A DNA stretch of 64,000 bases, taken from Pseudomonas canadensis (GTDB taxonomy: Bacteria; Pseudomonadota; Gammaproteobacteria; Pseudomonadales; Pseudomonadaceae). A model generated the notes under the pieces. The model made no database searches. It was not told where the DNA came from and was given only the letters and a program-made list of their open reading frames with translations. The stretch covers positions 982,009-1,046,008 of the forward strand of contig NZ_AYTD01000013.1 in assembly GCF_000503215.1 (NCBI RefSeq), given 5' to 3'. The translations under genes and the position numbers were made by a program. Shown piece after piece: positions 18,113 through 27,530 of the stretch; the first letter of the stretch is position 1, and each line of letters begins with the position of its first letter.

Positions 18113-20352
18113 GGGGTACGGTTACGGCGTGTCTCAATGATGTTCGGCAACTGGGAAATCCGCCCCAGCAACCGCCCCAATGCGTCCAACCCCGGAATCT
18201 CGATCGTCAGGGACATCAACGCGGTGTTGTCCTCTTTGTTCGAGCGGGTGTTGACCGCCAGCACGTTGATCCGCTCGTTGAGCAGCACTTGCGACACGTC
18301 ACGCAGCAAGCCGGAACGGTCGTAGGCGCGAATAATGATGTCCACCGGGTAGGTGAGCACCGGCACCGGGCCCCAGCTGACCTGGATGATCCGCTCCGGC
18401 TCACGGCCGCCCAGTTGCAGCACCGAGGCGCAGTCCTGGCGGTGAATGCTCACGCCACGGCCCTGGGTGATGTAGCCGACGATGGCGTCACCCGGCAACG
18501 GCTGGCAGCAGCCGGCGATTTGGGTCATCAGGTTGCCCACGCCCTGGATCTGGATATCGCCGCGCTTGCCGGGTTTGTAGCCGGTGGCCTTGCGTGGGAT
18601 CAGCTCCAGCTGTTCGCTGCCGCGCTCCGGCTCGACCAGTTGCTGGGCCAGGTTGACCAGTTGGGCCAGGCGCAGATCGCCGGCACCAAGGGCGGCGAAC
18701 ATGTCTTCGGCGATCTTCATGTTGGCTTTTTCGGCCAACTTGTCGAAGTCTACCTGGGGCAAACCGAGGCGCCCCAGTTCGCGTTCAAGCAAGGTTTTAC
18801 CGGCGGCGACGTTTTGGTCGCGCGCCTGCAATTTGAACCAGTGGACGATCTTCGCCCGTGCCCGCGACGTGGTGATGTAGCCCAGGTTCGGGTTCAGCCA
18901 GTCGCGGCTCGGCGTGCCGTGCTTGCTGGTGATGATCTCGACCTGTTCACCGGTCTGCAGGCTGTAGTTGAGCGGCACGATGCGCCCGTTGATCTTGGCG
19001 CCCCGGCAGTTGTGGCCGATCTCGGTATGCACACGGTAGGCAAAGTCCAGCGGCGTCGCACCCTTGGGCAAGTCGATGGCGTGACCGTCCGGGGTGAAGA
19101 TGTAGACCCGGTCAGGCTCGATATCCACGCGCAGCTGTTCGGCCAGGCCGCCGATATCGCCGAGTTCTTCGTGCCATTCCAGCACTTGGCGCAGCCAGGA
19201 GATCTTCTCTTCGTACTGGTTGGACCCGGCCTTGACGTCGGTGCCCTTGTAGCGCCAGTGCGCACACACCCCCAGTTCGGCCTCTTCGTGCATGGCGTGG
19301 GTGCGGATCTGCACTTCCAGCACCTTGCCCTCGGGGCCGATCACCGCGGTGTGCAACGAGCGGTAGCCGTTTTCCTTGGGGTTGGCGATGTAGTCGTCAA
19401 ACTCCTTGGGAATGTGCCGCCACAAGGTGTGGACAATACCGAGCGCGGTGTAGCAGTCGCGCATTTCCGGTACCAGCACGCGCACGGCCCGTACGTCGTA
19501 GATCTGGCTGAAGGCCAGGCCCTTGCGCTGCATTTTGCGCCAGATGGAATAGATGTGCTTGGCACGACCGCTGATGTCGGCATCGACGCCGGTGGCCTGC
19601 AACTCGGAACGCAACTGGCCCATCACGTCGGTAATGAAGCGCTCGCGGTCCAGCCGCCGCTCGTGCAGCAGCGTGGCGATCTGTTTGTATTGATCGGGTT
19701 CGAGGTAGCGGAAGGACAAGTCCTCCAGCTCCCACTTGATATGGCCGATACCCAGGCGGTGCGCCAGCGGCGCATAGATATCGAAGACTTCGCGGGCAAC
19801 GCGGTTGCGCTTCTCGTCGTCGGCAGTCTTCACCGCACGGATCGCGCAGGTACGCTCGGCCAGCTTGATCAGGGCGACACGCACGTCGTCGACCATCGCC
19901 ACCAGCATCTTGCGCAGGTTCTCGACCTGGCCCTGGGTGCCCAGCACCATGGACTGGCGCGGGCTGAGGCTGGCGCTGATGGCGGCCATGCGCAGCACGC
20001 CGTCGATCAATTTGGCCACCACCGCGCCGAAACGCTGGCTGACGGTGGGCAACGGGATGTGCCCTTCACGCACGCCGCGATAGAGCACGGCGGCGATCAG
20101 TGAATCCTGGTCCAGCTTGAGATCGGCGAGGATCTCGGCGATTTCCAACCCGGTGCGAAAGCTCGAAGTGCCTTCTGCCCACAGGTTCTTGGCCGCATTG
20201 TCTTGCTGCTCAGACTCGCGAGCGAACTCGCAGGCTGCTTTCAAGGCTTCACGGTCCAGTGCCGGGTCGACACTGATGGCATGATCCAGCCATGCCTCGA
20301 GATTGATACTGCCGTCGGTGTTGATCGGCTGGTGTGCTCTCACCTGTACCAT
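18109..20352 (-). CDS. relA: GTP pyrophosphokinase RelA
   Basis: A 747-residue ribosome-associated (p)ppGpp synthetase. Order of domains: an N-terminal pseudo-hydrolase region in which the HDxxED motif of SpoT is missing (AAVLYRGVREGHIPLP), the synthetase domain with GRAKHIYSIWRKMQRK and GYRSLHTAVIGPEG, a TGS domain starting VYIFTPDGHAIDLPKGATPLDFAYRVHTEIG, a Cys-containing region CCQPLPGD, and a C-terminal ACT domain. The loss of HD residues fits a synthesis-only RelA. Full length. Confidence 0.95.
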   Translation of the reverse strand: MVQVRAHQPINTDGSINLEAWLDHAISVDPALDREALKAACEFARESEQQDNAAKNLWAEGTSSFRTGLEIAEILADLKLDQDSLIAAVLYRGVREGHIPLPTVSQRFGAVVAKLIDGVLRMAAISASLSPRQSMVLGTQGQVENLRKMLVAMVDDVRVALIKLAERTCAIRAVKTADDEKRNRVAREVFDIYAPLAHRLGIGHIKWELEDLSFRYLEPDQYKQIATLLHERRLDRERFITDVMGQLRSELQATGVDADISGRAKHIYSIWRKMQRKGLAFSQIYDVRAVRVLVPEMRDCYTALGIVHTLWRHIPKEFDDYIANPKENGYRSLHTAVIGPEGKVLEVQIRTHAMHEEAELGVCAHWRYKGTDVKAGSNQYEEKISWLRQVLEWHEELGDIGGLAEQLRVDIEPDRVYIFTPDGHAIDLPKGATPLDFAYRVHTEIGHNCRGAKINGRIVPLNYSLQTGEQVEIITSKHGTPSRDWLNPNLGYITTSRARAKIVHWFKLQARDQNVAAGKTLLERELGRLGLPQVDFDKLAEKANMKIAEDMFAALGAGDLRLAQLVNLAQQLVEPERGSEQLELIPRKATGYKPGKRGDIQIQGVGNLMTQIAGCCQPLPGDAIVGYITQGRGVSIHRQDCASVLQLGGREPERIIQVSWGPVPVLTYPVDIIIRAYDRSGLLRDVSQVLLNERINVLAVNTRSNKEDNTALMSLTIEIPGLDALGRLLGRISQLPNIIETRRNRTP

Positions 20353-20471
20353 CTTGCTTACCTTCCCTACGACGCACCTTTGATGCGCCAGAATTCATCG
20401 CCGACCTTCTACTGCTCCCTGGCAGATCACAGGCCCTGGAGACGACAGGCCGGTCGGATTAAACGGGCATC

Positions 20472-21824
20472 CTAGCCCGCTTCAAATAACGCCATCGCCT
20501 CGACATGCGCGGTTTGCGGAAACATGTCGAGGATCCCGGCACGTTTTAGCCGGTAGCCTTGCTTGACCAACTCAACTGTATCCCGCGCCAGCGTGGCCGG
20601 GTTGCAGGACACATACACCAGACGCTTGGCTCCCAGGGTCGCGAGCTTGCGCACAACCTCCAGGGCACCATCACGGGGTGGGTCCAAGAGTACCGCAGAA
20701 AAGCCCTGTTTGGCCCATTCCGCGTCAGTCAAAGGCTGGGACAAATCGGCCTGAAAAAACTGCGCATTATGCAAATCGTTGCTGACAGCGTTGACGGCCG
20801 CGCGGTCCACCATGGTCTGCACGCCTTCCACCGCCACCACTTCACGCACTTGGCGCGCCAGTGGCAGGGCGAAGTTGCCCAGGCCGCAAAACAGGTCCAG
20901 CACCCGTTCGTCGGGTTGTGGCGCCAGCCATTCCAAGGCCTGGGCGACCATAGCCTCGTTGACCCCGGCGTTGACCTGCACAAAATCGCCAGGTCGGTAT
21001 GCCAGCTCCAGACCCCACTGTTCCAATCGAAAACCCAAGACTGAATCGACTTCGACCGGCTCAGGTTGCCCCTCGCCATGCAGCCACAATTGGGCTTCAT
21101 GGAAGGCGCAGAATTCCTTCAACACCTGCAGATCCGCTTCCGACAACGGCGCCATGTGCCGCAGCAACACGGCGATGGACGTACCGCTGAACAACTCCAC
21201 ATGCCCCAAGGCCTGCGGTTTGCTCAAGCGCCGCAACATATTCGGCAGGCGCTGCATGATCGGTTGCAAGGCCTGTACCAGCACTGGGCAATCGTCGATG
21301 GCAACGATGTCCTGGCTGGCCACGGCGCGAAAACCTACTTCCAGCTGCTTCGCCTTGGCATCCCAGCGCACGGCGACACGGGCGCGGCGACGGTAGCCGA
21401 ACTCCGGCCCACTCAACGGTGCGGCCCACTCTTGCGGTTCGACACCGGCCACACGGGACAGTTGCTCGGCGAGCATGCGCTGTTTCAGGGCAAGTTGTTC
21501 GCCGTGGGGCAAATGCTGCACGCTGCAACCGCCACAGCGGCCAACATGGGCGCACGGCGCCGGGCGGCGCAGTTCGCTGGCCTTGAACACGCGCTCGGTG
21601 CGCGCCTCGACGATCTTGCCGTGAGCCCCCAACACTCGCGCTTCAACTTCTTCGCCGGCCAGCGCGCCATTCACGAACCAGGTGCGGCCTTCAAAGAACA
21701 CAATGCCCCTGCCGTCATTGGCCAGGCGCTCGATGGTCAGGCGTTGTTTCTTGCCCACAGGGATTTGCGGGGCCCGGCTGCCGCCCGTCGGTTGGAAGCG
21801 CAGGCCTCTCTCGTGCTTGGCCAT
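20472..21824 (-). CDS. rlmD: 23S rRNA (uracil(1939)-C(5))-methyltransferase RlmD
   Basis: A 450-residue SAM-dependent methyltransferase. An N-terminal TRAM domain (residues about 20-75) is followed by the iron-sulfur cysteine cluster [15 protein letters not shown]. The methyltransferase core has [24 protein letters not shown] and the catalytic cysteine in [12 protein letters not shown]. It modifies U1939 in the large ribosomal RNA. Its start overlaps the cysM stop by one base. Confidence 0.94.
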   Translation of the reverse strand: MAKHERGLRFQPTGGSRAPQIPVGKKQRLTIERLANDGRGIVFFEGRTWFVNGALAGEEVEARVLGAHGKIVEARTERVFKASELRRPAPCAHVGRCGGCSVQHLPHGEQLALKQRMLAEQLSRVAGVEPQEWAAPLSGPEFGYRRRARVAVRWDAKAKQLEVGFRAVASQDIVAIDDCPVLVQALQPIMQRLPNMLRRLSKPQALGHVELFSGTSIAVLLRHMAPLSEADLQVLKEFCAFHEAQLWLHGEGQPEPVEVDSVLGFRLEQWGLELAYRPGDFVQVNAGVNEAMVAQALEWLAPQPDERVLDLFCGLGNFALPLARQVREVVAVEGVQTMVDRAAVNAVSNDLHNAQFFQADLSQPLTDAEWAKQGFSAVLLDPPRDGALEVVRKLATLGAKRLVYVSCNPATLARDTVELVKQGYRLKRAGILDMFPQTAHVEAMALFEAG

Positions 21825-22726
21825 CAGTTGGGTTCGTCGAAGATGCCGGTCGACAGGTAGCGGTCGCCTCGGTCACAGATGATCGCGACGATCACCGCGT
21901 TTTCCACTTCTTGGGACAAGCGCAACATGCCGGCCACCGCGCCCCCGGACGACACGCCGCAGAAAATACCTTCTTCACGGGCCAGGCGGCGGGTGGTGTC
22001 TTCGGCTTCACGCTGAGCCATGTCGATGATGCGGTCCACGCGAGTCGAATTGTAAATCTTCGGCAGATACTCTTCGGGCCAGCGGCGGATACCGGGAATG
22101 GCCGAGCCTTCCATCGGTTGCAGGCCGACGATCTGGATCGCCGGGTTCTGCTCCTTCAGGTAGCGGGAGTTGCCCATGATGGTGCCGGTGGTGCCCATGG
22201 AGCTGACGAAATGGGTGATCGTACCCTGGGTCTGGCGCCAGATTTCCGGGCCGGTGGTGGTGTAGTGCGCCTCCGGGTTGTCACCGTTGGCGAACTGATC
22301 CAGCACCAGGCCACGGCCTTCGGCGGCCATGCGCTCGGCCAGGTCCCGTGCGCCTTCCATGCCCTCTTCCTGGGTCACCAGGATCAGTTGGGCGCCGTAG
22401 GCGGTCATCGCCGCCTTGCGTTCGGCGCTGCCGTTGTCGGGCATGATCAGGATCATCTTGTAGCCCTTGATCGCGGCGGCCATGGCCAGGGCGATCCCGG
22501 TGTTACCCGAAGTGGCTTCGATCAGGGTGTCGCCGGGCTTGATCTGCCCGCGCAGCTCGGCGCGGGTGATCATCGACAGCGCCGGGCGGTCCTTTACGGA
22601 ACCGGCCGGGTTGTTCCCTTCGAGCTTGAGCAACAGGGTATTGCTGGTTTCACCCGCCATGCGTTGCAAGCGGACCAGGGGCGTGTTGCCGACGCAATCG
22701 GCGATTGTAGGGTACTGCAAGGTCAT
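21824..22726 (-). CDS. cysM: Cysteine synthase B
   Basis: A 300-residue fold-type II PLP enzyme that makes cysteine from O-acetylserine and sulfide or thiosulfate. The PLP lysine is in [12 protein letters not shown] near residue 42; [12 protein letters not shown] and the glycine-rich SSGGAVAG loop are present. The start [18 protein letters not shown] is typical. ATG 22726 is chosen; the frame is open to 22792. CysM next to relA and rlmD is common in pseudomonads. Confidence 0.93.
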   Translation of the reverse strand: MTLQYPTIADCVGNTPLVRLQRMAGETSNTLLLKLEGNNPAGSVKDRPALSMITRAELRGQIKPGDTLIEATSGNTGIALAMAAAIKGYKMILIMPDNGSAERKAAMTAYGAQLILVTQEEGMEGARDLAERMAAEGRGLVLDQFANGDNPEAHYTTTGPEIWRQTQGTITHFVSSMGTTGTIMGNSRYLKEQNPAIQIVGLQPMEGSAIPGIRRWPEEYLPKIYNSTRVDRIIDMAQREAEDTTRRLAREEGIFCGVSSGGAVAGMLRLSQEVENAVIVAIICDRGDRYLSTGIFDEPN

Positions 22727-22837
22727 GGCGTATTCGCAATCCAGACTGCGGGGGCGAACATCATACCGGGAAAGGCCGGCGGGCCATATCACGCAAAGTG
22801 CGGACCTTATGGCTAAAAGGAATAAGCCACCGAATGG

Positions 22838-23434
22838 TCACCGCTGTCCATGGTTGCGCTGGAACACGTCAGGCCCCATCGCCGCAATCTGGCCGTCGAT
22901 CAACGCATCGAAGGGTTTGAGCAAGGGTGCAAACGAAGCTGGCGATTCCAGGACCTCCAGCGCCTGCACAATCGCCTCCACTGTCGACAGCGCACCGGGG
23001 CCGGGGGCCTTGCGCAACCGATAACGGGACACCGCACTGTCGGCCAACGCGACCCTTGGCAACGCCGCCAATAGCGGGTTGAGGTGCAAAAGCTTGCGCG
23101 CCTTGCGCCAAGTGCCGTCGGGAACCACCAGCAGCAGCGGCTGATCTTCGGGCGCGTACACCTTTAATGGCTGGGCGTCGTCAGCCGGAAACAGCAACCG
23201 AGCCTGGTAACCGGGCACGTTCAACAACGTCGGCAAGTCTTCAAACACCTCCCCTACTACCAACTGCGCGTTGTTCAAACCCAACGCCGCCAGCCGTGCG
23301 GTATTCAACGCATGGTTGACCTCGCTCGGGTGCTGCAACAGCAACACCCGCGTGCGACTGTCGAGATTGGGGATCAACGCGCACAGACAGTGGGCGACAG
23401 GCCTGAGGCAACGGGAACATTGGGGTCTGGACAT
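22838..23434 (-). CDS. DTW domain-containing protein (tRNA-uridine aminocarboxypropyltransferase type)
   Basis: A 198-residue protein with N-terminal zinc-type cysteines (CSRCLRPVAHCLC, residues 6-18) and the motif VPDGTWRKARKLL around residue 103, which contains DGTW, the variant of the DTW signature. The family includes TapT/TuaA enzymes that add an aminocarboxypropyl group from SAM to uridine in tRNA. Which uridine this one modifies cannot be read from sequence. Confidence 0.85.
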   Translation of the reverse strand: MSRPQCSRCLRPVAHCLCALIPNLDSRTRVLLLQHPSEVNHALNTARLAALGLNNAQLVVGEVFEDLPTLLNVPGYQARLLFPADDAQPLKVYAPEDQPLLLVVPDGTWRKARKLLHLNPLLAALPRVALADSAVSRYRLRKAPGPGALSTVEAIVQALEVLESPASFAPLLKPFDALIDGQIAAMGPDVFQRNHGQR

Positions 23435-23440
23435 GGTTTA

Positions 23441-24334
23441 TCAGGCCTGGTTGAGCTGGGCTTTGAGTAAGTCGCGGAAGGTCTGGATCAGCGGTTCGCG
23501 GCTGCGGCCTCGACGCATGATCATCGAGAACGGCGCCTGATAGCCGAAGGTCGCCGGCAGCAACACACGCAGGTCGCCCTTATCGGCCCAGGCCTGGGCA
23601 TAGTGCTCGGGCAGGTAGCCGATGTAGGCGCCGGACAGCACCAGGATCAGCTGCGCCTCCATACTCTCCACGGTGGCTGCGCTGTGCTTGAAGCCGTGGC
23701 GTGCCAACTCGGCCTGGCTCCAATAGCCGCGACCGACCATCCGTTGCTGCGTGATCACCTGCTCGGGAATGCGCCGTTCATTGAATAAAGGATGCCGCGT
23801 GCTGCAATACAGCCAGTGCTGCTCGCGGTACAACGGCATGTAGATCAGCCCGCTCATGCGGTTGGAAAACGCGCCGATGGCCAAGTCCAGGCGGTTGTCC
23901 TGCACGCCCAGTTGCAGCTCATAAGGGCTCATCACCGACAGATGCAAGTGCACCGCCGGGTGTTCCAGGCTGTAGGCGCCGATCACTTCGGCGAAGGGCA
24001 ACGCTTTGTCGCTAACCGTGGAGTCCAGCACACCCAGTTTCAGCGTGCCGCGCAACTCGCCCTTCAACGCGGCGGCGTATTGCTCGAAACCTTCCAGCTC
24101 GCCCAGCAGACGCAAGGTCTCTTGATGAAACAATTCGCCTTTGCTGGTGAGGCTGAACCCACCACGCCCGCGATGACACAGCACCAGGCCCAACGCCGCT
24201 TCCAGCTGGCTCATGTACGTGCTGATGGCCGATGTGGACAGGTTGAGTTCGTGCTGGGCATTGGCAAACCCCTGATGCCGCACGACGCTGACGAAGATGC
24301 GCAGGAGTTTCAGGTCGGGCAAGGCGTTGGCCAT
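23441..24334 (-). CDS. LysR-family transcriptional regulator, likely activator of the guanidinobutyrase locus
   Basis: A 297-residue LTTR: N-terminal winged helix (LKLLRIFVSVVRHQGFANAQHELNLSTSAISTYMSQLEAALG) and a C-terminal effector-binding domain. It is divergent from the gbuA gene at 24579, with about 240 bases between them. In Pseudomonas aeruginosa an LTTR called GbuR is adjacent to gbuA and activates it in response to 4-guanidinobutyrate. The same arrangement suggests this is GbuR, but the effector is inferred from context. Confidence 0.85.
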   Translation of the reverse strand: MANALPDLKLLRIFVSVVRHQGFANAQHELNLSTSAISTYMSQLEAALGLVLCHRGRGGFSLTSKGELFHQETLRLLGELEGFEQYAAALKGELRGTLKLGVLDSTVSDKALPFAEVIGAYSLEHPAVHLHLSVMSPYELQLGVQDNRLDLAIGAFSNRMSGLIYMPLYREQHWLYCSTRHPLFNERRIPEQVITQQRMVGRGYWSQAELARHGFKHSAATVESMEAQLILVLSGAYIGYLPEHYAQAWADKGDLRVLLPATFGYQAPFSMIMRRGRSREPLIQTFRDLLKAQLNQA

Positions 24335-24356
24335 GAGGCCTCCAAAAACGCGGTAA

Positions 24357-24462
24357 TTGTAGGAGCGAGCTTGCTCGCGAAAAACCTGAGAGCGCCGTGT
24401 AGAACCAGATGCGCTGCGTCATCGTTGACGGTTTTCGCGAGCAAGCTCGCTCCTACAAAGGT
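24357..24462. repeat. Inverted pair of REP sequences
   Basis: TGTAGGAGCGAGCTTGCTCG followed by CGAAAA on the left is mirrored by TTTTCGCGAGCAAGCTCGCT followed by CCTACA on the right. The pair lies between the LysR gene and the gbuA promoter region, close to both starts, and could form a hairpin in an LTTR transcript. Confidence 0.88.
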
Positions 24463-24489
24463 TGGGACCAGTTTACCTCAGGCAATAGT

Positions 24490-24508
24490 TTAGAAAAATC
24501 TGAACTAA
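24490..24508. promoter_or_regulatory. Possible LysR-type regulator binding dyad upstream of gbuA
   Basis: TTAG-N11-CTAA forms a perfect four-base dyad in an AT-rich stretch about 70 bases before the gbuA start and in the shared LysR/gbuA intergenic region. Position suits an LTTR site, but the arm spacing is not the classical T-N11-A core, so this is tentative. Confidence 0.3.
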
Positions 24509-24578
24509 GTATTTGCCCCTGCCGATTCTTTCGTTTCCATGTATTTCGCAGAATCGGCCCCTAACAAACAAAACAACG

Positions 24579-25541
24579 ATGAGGCAACCCCTGTACAATA
24601 TTTTCCACCAACCACTGGGCGGCAACGAAATGCCGCGCTTCGCCGGCATCGCCACCATGATGCGTCTTCCCCACCTGCAAACGGCCAAGGGCCTGGACGC
24701 CGCCTTTGTCGGCGTGCCCCTGGACATCGGCACCTCGCTGCGCGCCGGCACCCGCTTCGGGCCGCGTGAAATCCGCGCCGAATCCGTGATGATCCGCCCT
24801 TACAACATGGCCACCGGCGCCGCGCCGTTCGACTCGCTGTCGGTGGCCGACATCGGCGACGTGGCGATCAACACCTTCAACCTGCTCGACGCCGTGCGCA
24901 TCATCGAAGAAGCCTACGACGAGATTCTCGAACACGACGTGATCCCGCTGACCCTGGGCGGCGACCACACCATCACGCTGCCGATCCTGCGGGCGATCCA
25001 CAAGAAACACGGCAAGGTCGGGCTGGTGCACATCGATGCCCACGCCGACGTCAACGACCATATGTTCGGCGAGAAAATCGCCCACGGCACCACCTTCCGC
25101 CGCGCGGTAGAAGAAGGTTTGCTCGATTGCGACCGTGTGGTACAGATCGGCCTGCGCGCCCAGGGCTACACCGCCGAAGACTTCAACTGGAGCCGTAAAC
25201 AGGGCTTCCGTGTGGTTCAGGCAGAAGAATGCTGGCACCACTCCCTCGCGCCGTTGATGGCCGAAGTGCGTGAAAAAGTCGGCGGCGGCCCGGTGTACCT
25301 GAGCTTTGACATCGACGGCATCGACCCCGCCTGGGCTCCGGGCACCGGCACTCCGGAAATCGGAGGGCTGACCACCATCCAGGCCATCGAAATCATCCGT
25401 GGCTGCCAGGGCCTCGACCTGATTGGTTGCGACCTGGTAGAAGTTTCGCCGCCTTACGACACCACCGGCAACACCTCGCTATTGGGCGCCAACTTGCTGT
25501 ACGAGATGCTCTGCGTGCTGCCTGGCGTGGCACATCGCTGA
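24579..25541 (+). CDS. gbuA: Guanidinobutyrase (agmatinase/ureohydrolase family)
   Basis: A 320-residue manganese ureohydrolase. Metal-ligand motifs are all present: GGDHTITLP, HIDAHADVND and SFDIDGIDPAWAPGTGTPE. The N-terminal HQPLGGNEMPRFAGIATMMRLPH and TGAAPFDSL closely match what I remember of Pseudomonas aeruginosa GbuA, which cleaves 4-guanidinobutyrate to 4-aminobutyrate and urea. A plain agmatinase is the alternative. The start at 24579 is preferred because it is the ATG nearest the conserved region. Downstream transporter genes support a catabolic locus. Confidence 0.88.
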   Translation: MRQPLYNIFHQPLGGNEMPRFAGIATMMRLPHLQTAKGLDAAFVGVPLDIGTSLRAGTRFGPREIRAESVMIRPYNMATGAAPFDSLSVADIGDVAINTFNLLDAVRIIEEAYDEILEHDVIPLTLGGDHTITLPILRAIHKKHGKVGLVHIDAHADVNDHMFGEKIAHGTTFRRAVEEGLLDCDRVVQIGLRAQGYTAEDFNWSRKQGFRVVQAEECWHHSLAPLMAEVREKVGGGPVYLSFDIDGIDPAWAPGTGTPEIGGLTTIQAIEIIRGCQGLDLIGCDLVEVSPPYDTTGNTSLLGANLLYEMLCVLPGVAHR

Positions 25542-25963
25542 TGAGCGCCCACGAAGTACTGCAAGCCGCCGCCGACCTGGTGGCGGCCTTCGCCCGCAAT
25601 GACCGCGCCGCCTACTTCGGCGCGTTCACGGCGGACGCCAGCTTCGTGTTCTACACCCTGCCCCAACCGCTGCTCAGTCGCGACGCCTACCAGGCGTTGT
25701 GGGACAGCTGGCGCCGGGATGAGGGATTCGAGGTGCTGTCCTGCACCTCGAGCAACGCCTTTGTCAGCCTGCAAGGTGACGTGGCGATTTTCATGCATGA
25801 CGTGGCCACCGAGCTGCGCATGAACGGGGAGCAATTCAAAAGCCAGGAACGCGAGACCATTGTCTTCAAACGGCAAGGGCTTGGCGCAGAACAACAAGAA
25901 GGCCTGTGGCTGGCCTGTCACGAACATTTGTCCGCTATGACGGAAGGGCTGCCGCCCCCTTAG
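25541..25963 (+). CDS. Nuclear transport factor 2-like / SnoaL-like small protein
   Basis: A 140-residue protein with the cone-shaped NTF2-like pattern: helix EVLQAAADLVAAFARNDRAAYFGAFTADASFVF, then alternating beta strands ending ETIVFKRQ...GLWLACHEHLS. It overlaps the gbuA stop by one base, so it is made with GbuA. In P. aeruginosa a protein of this kind also follows gbuA. Enzyme activity is unknown; an accessory or cyclase-like role is possible. Confidence 0.75.
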   Translation: MSAHEVLQAAADLVAAFARNDRAAYFGAFTADASFVFYTLPQPLLSRDAYQALWDSWRRDEGFEVLSCTSSNAFVSLQGDVAIFMHDVATELRMNGEQFKSQERETIVFKRQGLGAEQQEGLWLACHEHLSAMTEGLPPP

Positions 25964-25984
25964 CCAATGTGATCGGAGCAGATC

Positions 25985-27496
25985 ATGAATAATAAAAACA
26001 ACGATAAAAGTATTCGCAAGATAGAAACCAACGGGGTCGAACAGATCCCGGACCACGAACGTACCGCCGGCCCCAAGGATCTGTTCCGACTGATCTTCGG
26101 CGGTGCCAATACCTTTGCCACCGCCGTGCTGGGTTCTTTCCCCGTACTGTTCGGTTTGTCGTTCCAGGCGGGTGTCTGGGCGATTGTGCTGGGCGTGCTG
26201 GTGGGTGCGCTGATCCTGGCGCCCATGGGCCTGTTCGGGCCGATCAATGGCACCAACAACGCCGTGTCTTCAGGTGCGCACTTTGGTGTGCACGGGCGGA
26301 TTGTCGGCTCGTTTCTCTCGCTGCTGACGGCGATTGCCTTCTTCTCACTGTCGGTGTGGAGTTCAGGCGACGCGCTGGTGGGCGGTGCGAAACGTCTGAT
26401 TGGCTTGCCGGAAACCGACCTGAGCCTGGGCCTGGCCTACGGCGTGTTCGCGATCCTGGTGCTGACCGTGTGCATCTACGGTTTTCGCTTCATGCTGTGG
26501 GTCAATCGCATTGCGGTGTGGGCCGCGAGCCTGCTGTTCCTGCTGGGGATCTTCGCGTTCGCGCCGGCCTTCGACAGCCACTTCGCCGGCACTGTCGCCC
26601 TGGGTCAGACCGGCTTCTGGGCGGCGTTCATCGGCGCTGCATTGGTCGCCATGAGCAACCCGATTTCCTTCGGCGCGTTCTTGGGTGACTGGTCGCGCTA
26701 CATCCCGCGTGAGACGCCGAAAATACGCATCATGCTGGCGGTGATCCTGGCGCAAATCGCGACCTTGATCCCCTTCCTGTTCGGCTTGGCCACCGCGACC
26801 ATCGTGGCGATCAAGGCACCGGACTACATCGCAGCCAACAACTATGTCGGCGGTTTGCTGGCGGTGGCACCGAGCTGGTTCTTTCTGCCGGTGTGCCTGA
26901 TCGCCGTGATCGGCGGTATGTCTACCGGCACTACTTCGCTGTATGGCACCGGGTTGGACATGTCCAGCGTGTTTCCACGCCTGCTGTCGCGGGTCAAGGC
27001 CACGTTGCTGATCGGGGTGATGTCGATTGCCTTCATCTTTATCGGACGTTTCGCCGCCAACCTGGTGCAGAGCGTATCGACCTTCGCCGTGCTGATCATT
27101 ACCTGCACCACACCGTGGATGGTGATGATGATCATCGGCCTGATCGTGCGTCGCGGCTTCTATTGCCCGGATGACCTGCAGGTGTTCACGCGTGGTGAAA
27201 CCGGCGGCCGCTACTGGTTCAGCCATGGTTGGAACTGGCGCGGGCTGGGGGCCTGGATCCCGAGTGCGCTGGTGGGCCTGTGCTTCGTCAACCTGCCGGG
27301 GCAGTTTGTCGGGCCGCTGGGCAATCTGGCGGACGGCATTGATATCAGCCTGCCGGTGACGCTGGGGCTGGCCTCGGTGGTGTACCTGACCTTGCTTCGG
27401 GTGTTCCCGGAACCGGCGGCTGTTTATGGGCCGGCCGACTCTCGCAGCAAGCGCACGGATGCGCGCGTTAAACCGGCGCTGCAACAAGCCGCCTGA
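25985..27496 (+). CDS. NCS1-family purine/cytosine permease-like transporter
   Basis: A 503-residue membrane protein with about 12 hydrophobic segments. GANTFATAVLGSFPVLFGLSF near residue 40, ANPISFGAFLGDWSRYIP-type block (SNPISFGAFLGDWSRYIPR) and STGTTSLYGTGLDMSSVFPR match the purine-cytosine permease branch of NCS1. Likely imports a nitrogenous compound with cations; given the operon, a guanidino compound or related amine is plausible but unproven. A GGAG-containing site lies before the ATG. Confidence 0.83.
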   Translation: MNNKNNDKSIRKIETNGVEQIPDHERTAGPKDLFRLIFGGANTFATAVLGSFPVLFGLSFQAGVWAIVLGVLVGALILAPMGLFGPINGTNNAVSSGAHFGVHGRIVGSFLSLLTAIAFFSLSVWSSGDALVGGAKRLIGLPETDLSLGLAYGVFAILVLTVCIYGFRFMLWVNRIAVWAASLLFLLGIFAFAPAFDSHFAGTVALGQTGFWAAFIGAALVAMSNPISFGAFLGDWSRYIPRETPKIRIMLAVILAQIATLIPFLFGLATATIVAIKAPDYIAANNYVGGLLAVAPSWFFLPVCLIAVIGGMSTGTTSLYGTGLDMSSVFPRLLSRVKATLLIGVMSIAFIFIGRFAANLVQSVSTFAVLIITCTTPWMVMMIIGLIVRRGFYCPDDLQVFTRGETGGRYWFSHGWNWRGLGAWIPSALVGLCFVNLPGQFVGPLGNLADGIDISLPVTLGLASVVYLTLLRVFPEPAAVYGPADSRSKRTDARVKPALQQAA

Positions 27497-27530
27497 TCCT
27501 CATAAAAAAGATAATCGGAGAACCGCCGTC

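Noticed and set aside
18289..20103. 604-codon plus-strand open frame opposite relA
   Set aside because: Antisense of relA, with low-complexity residue use; relA itself has all its domains.
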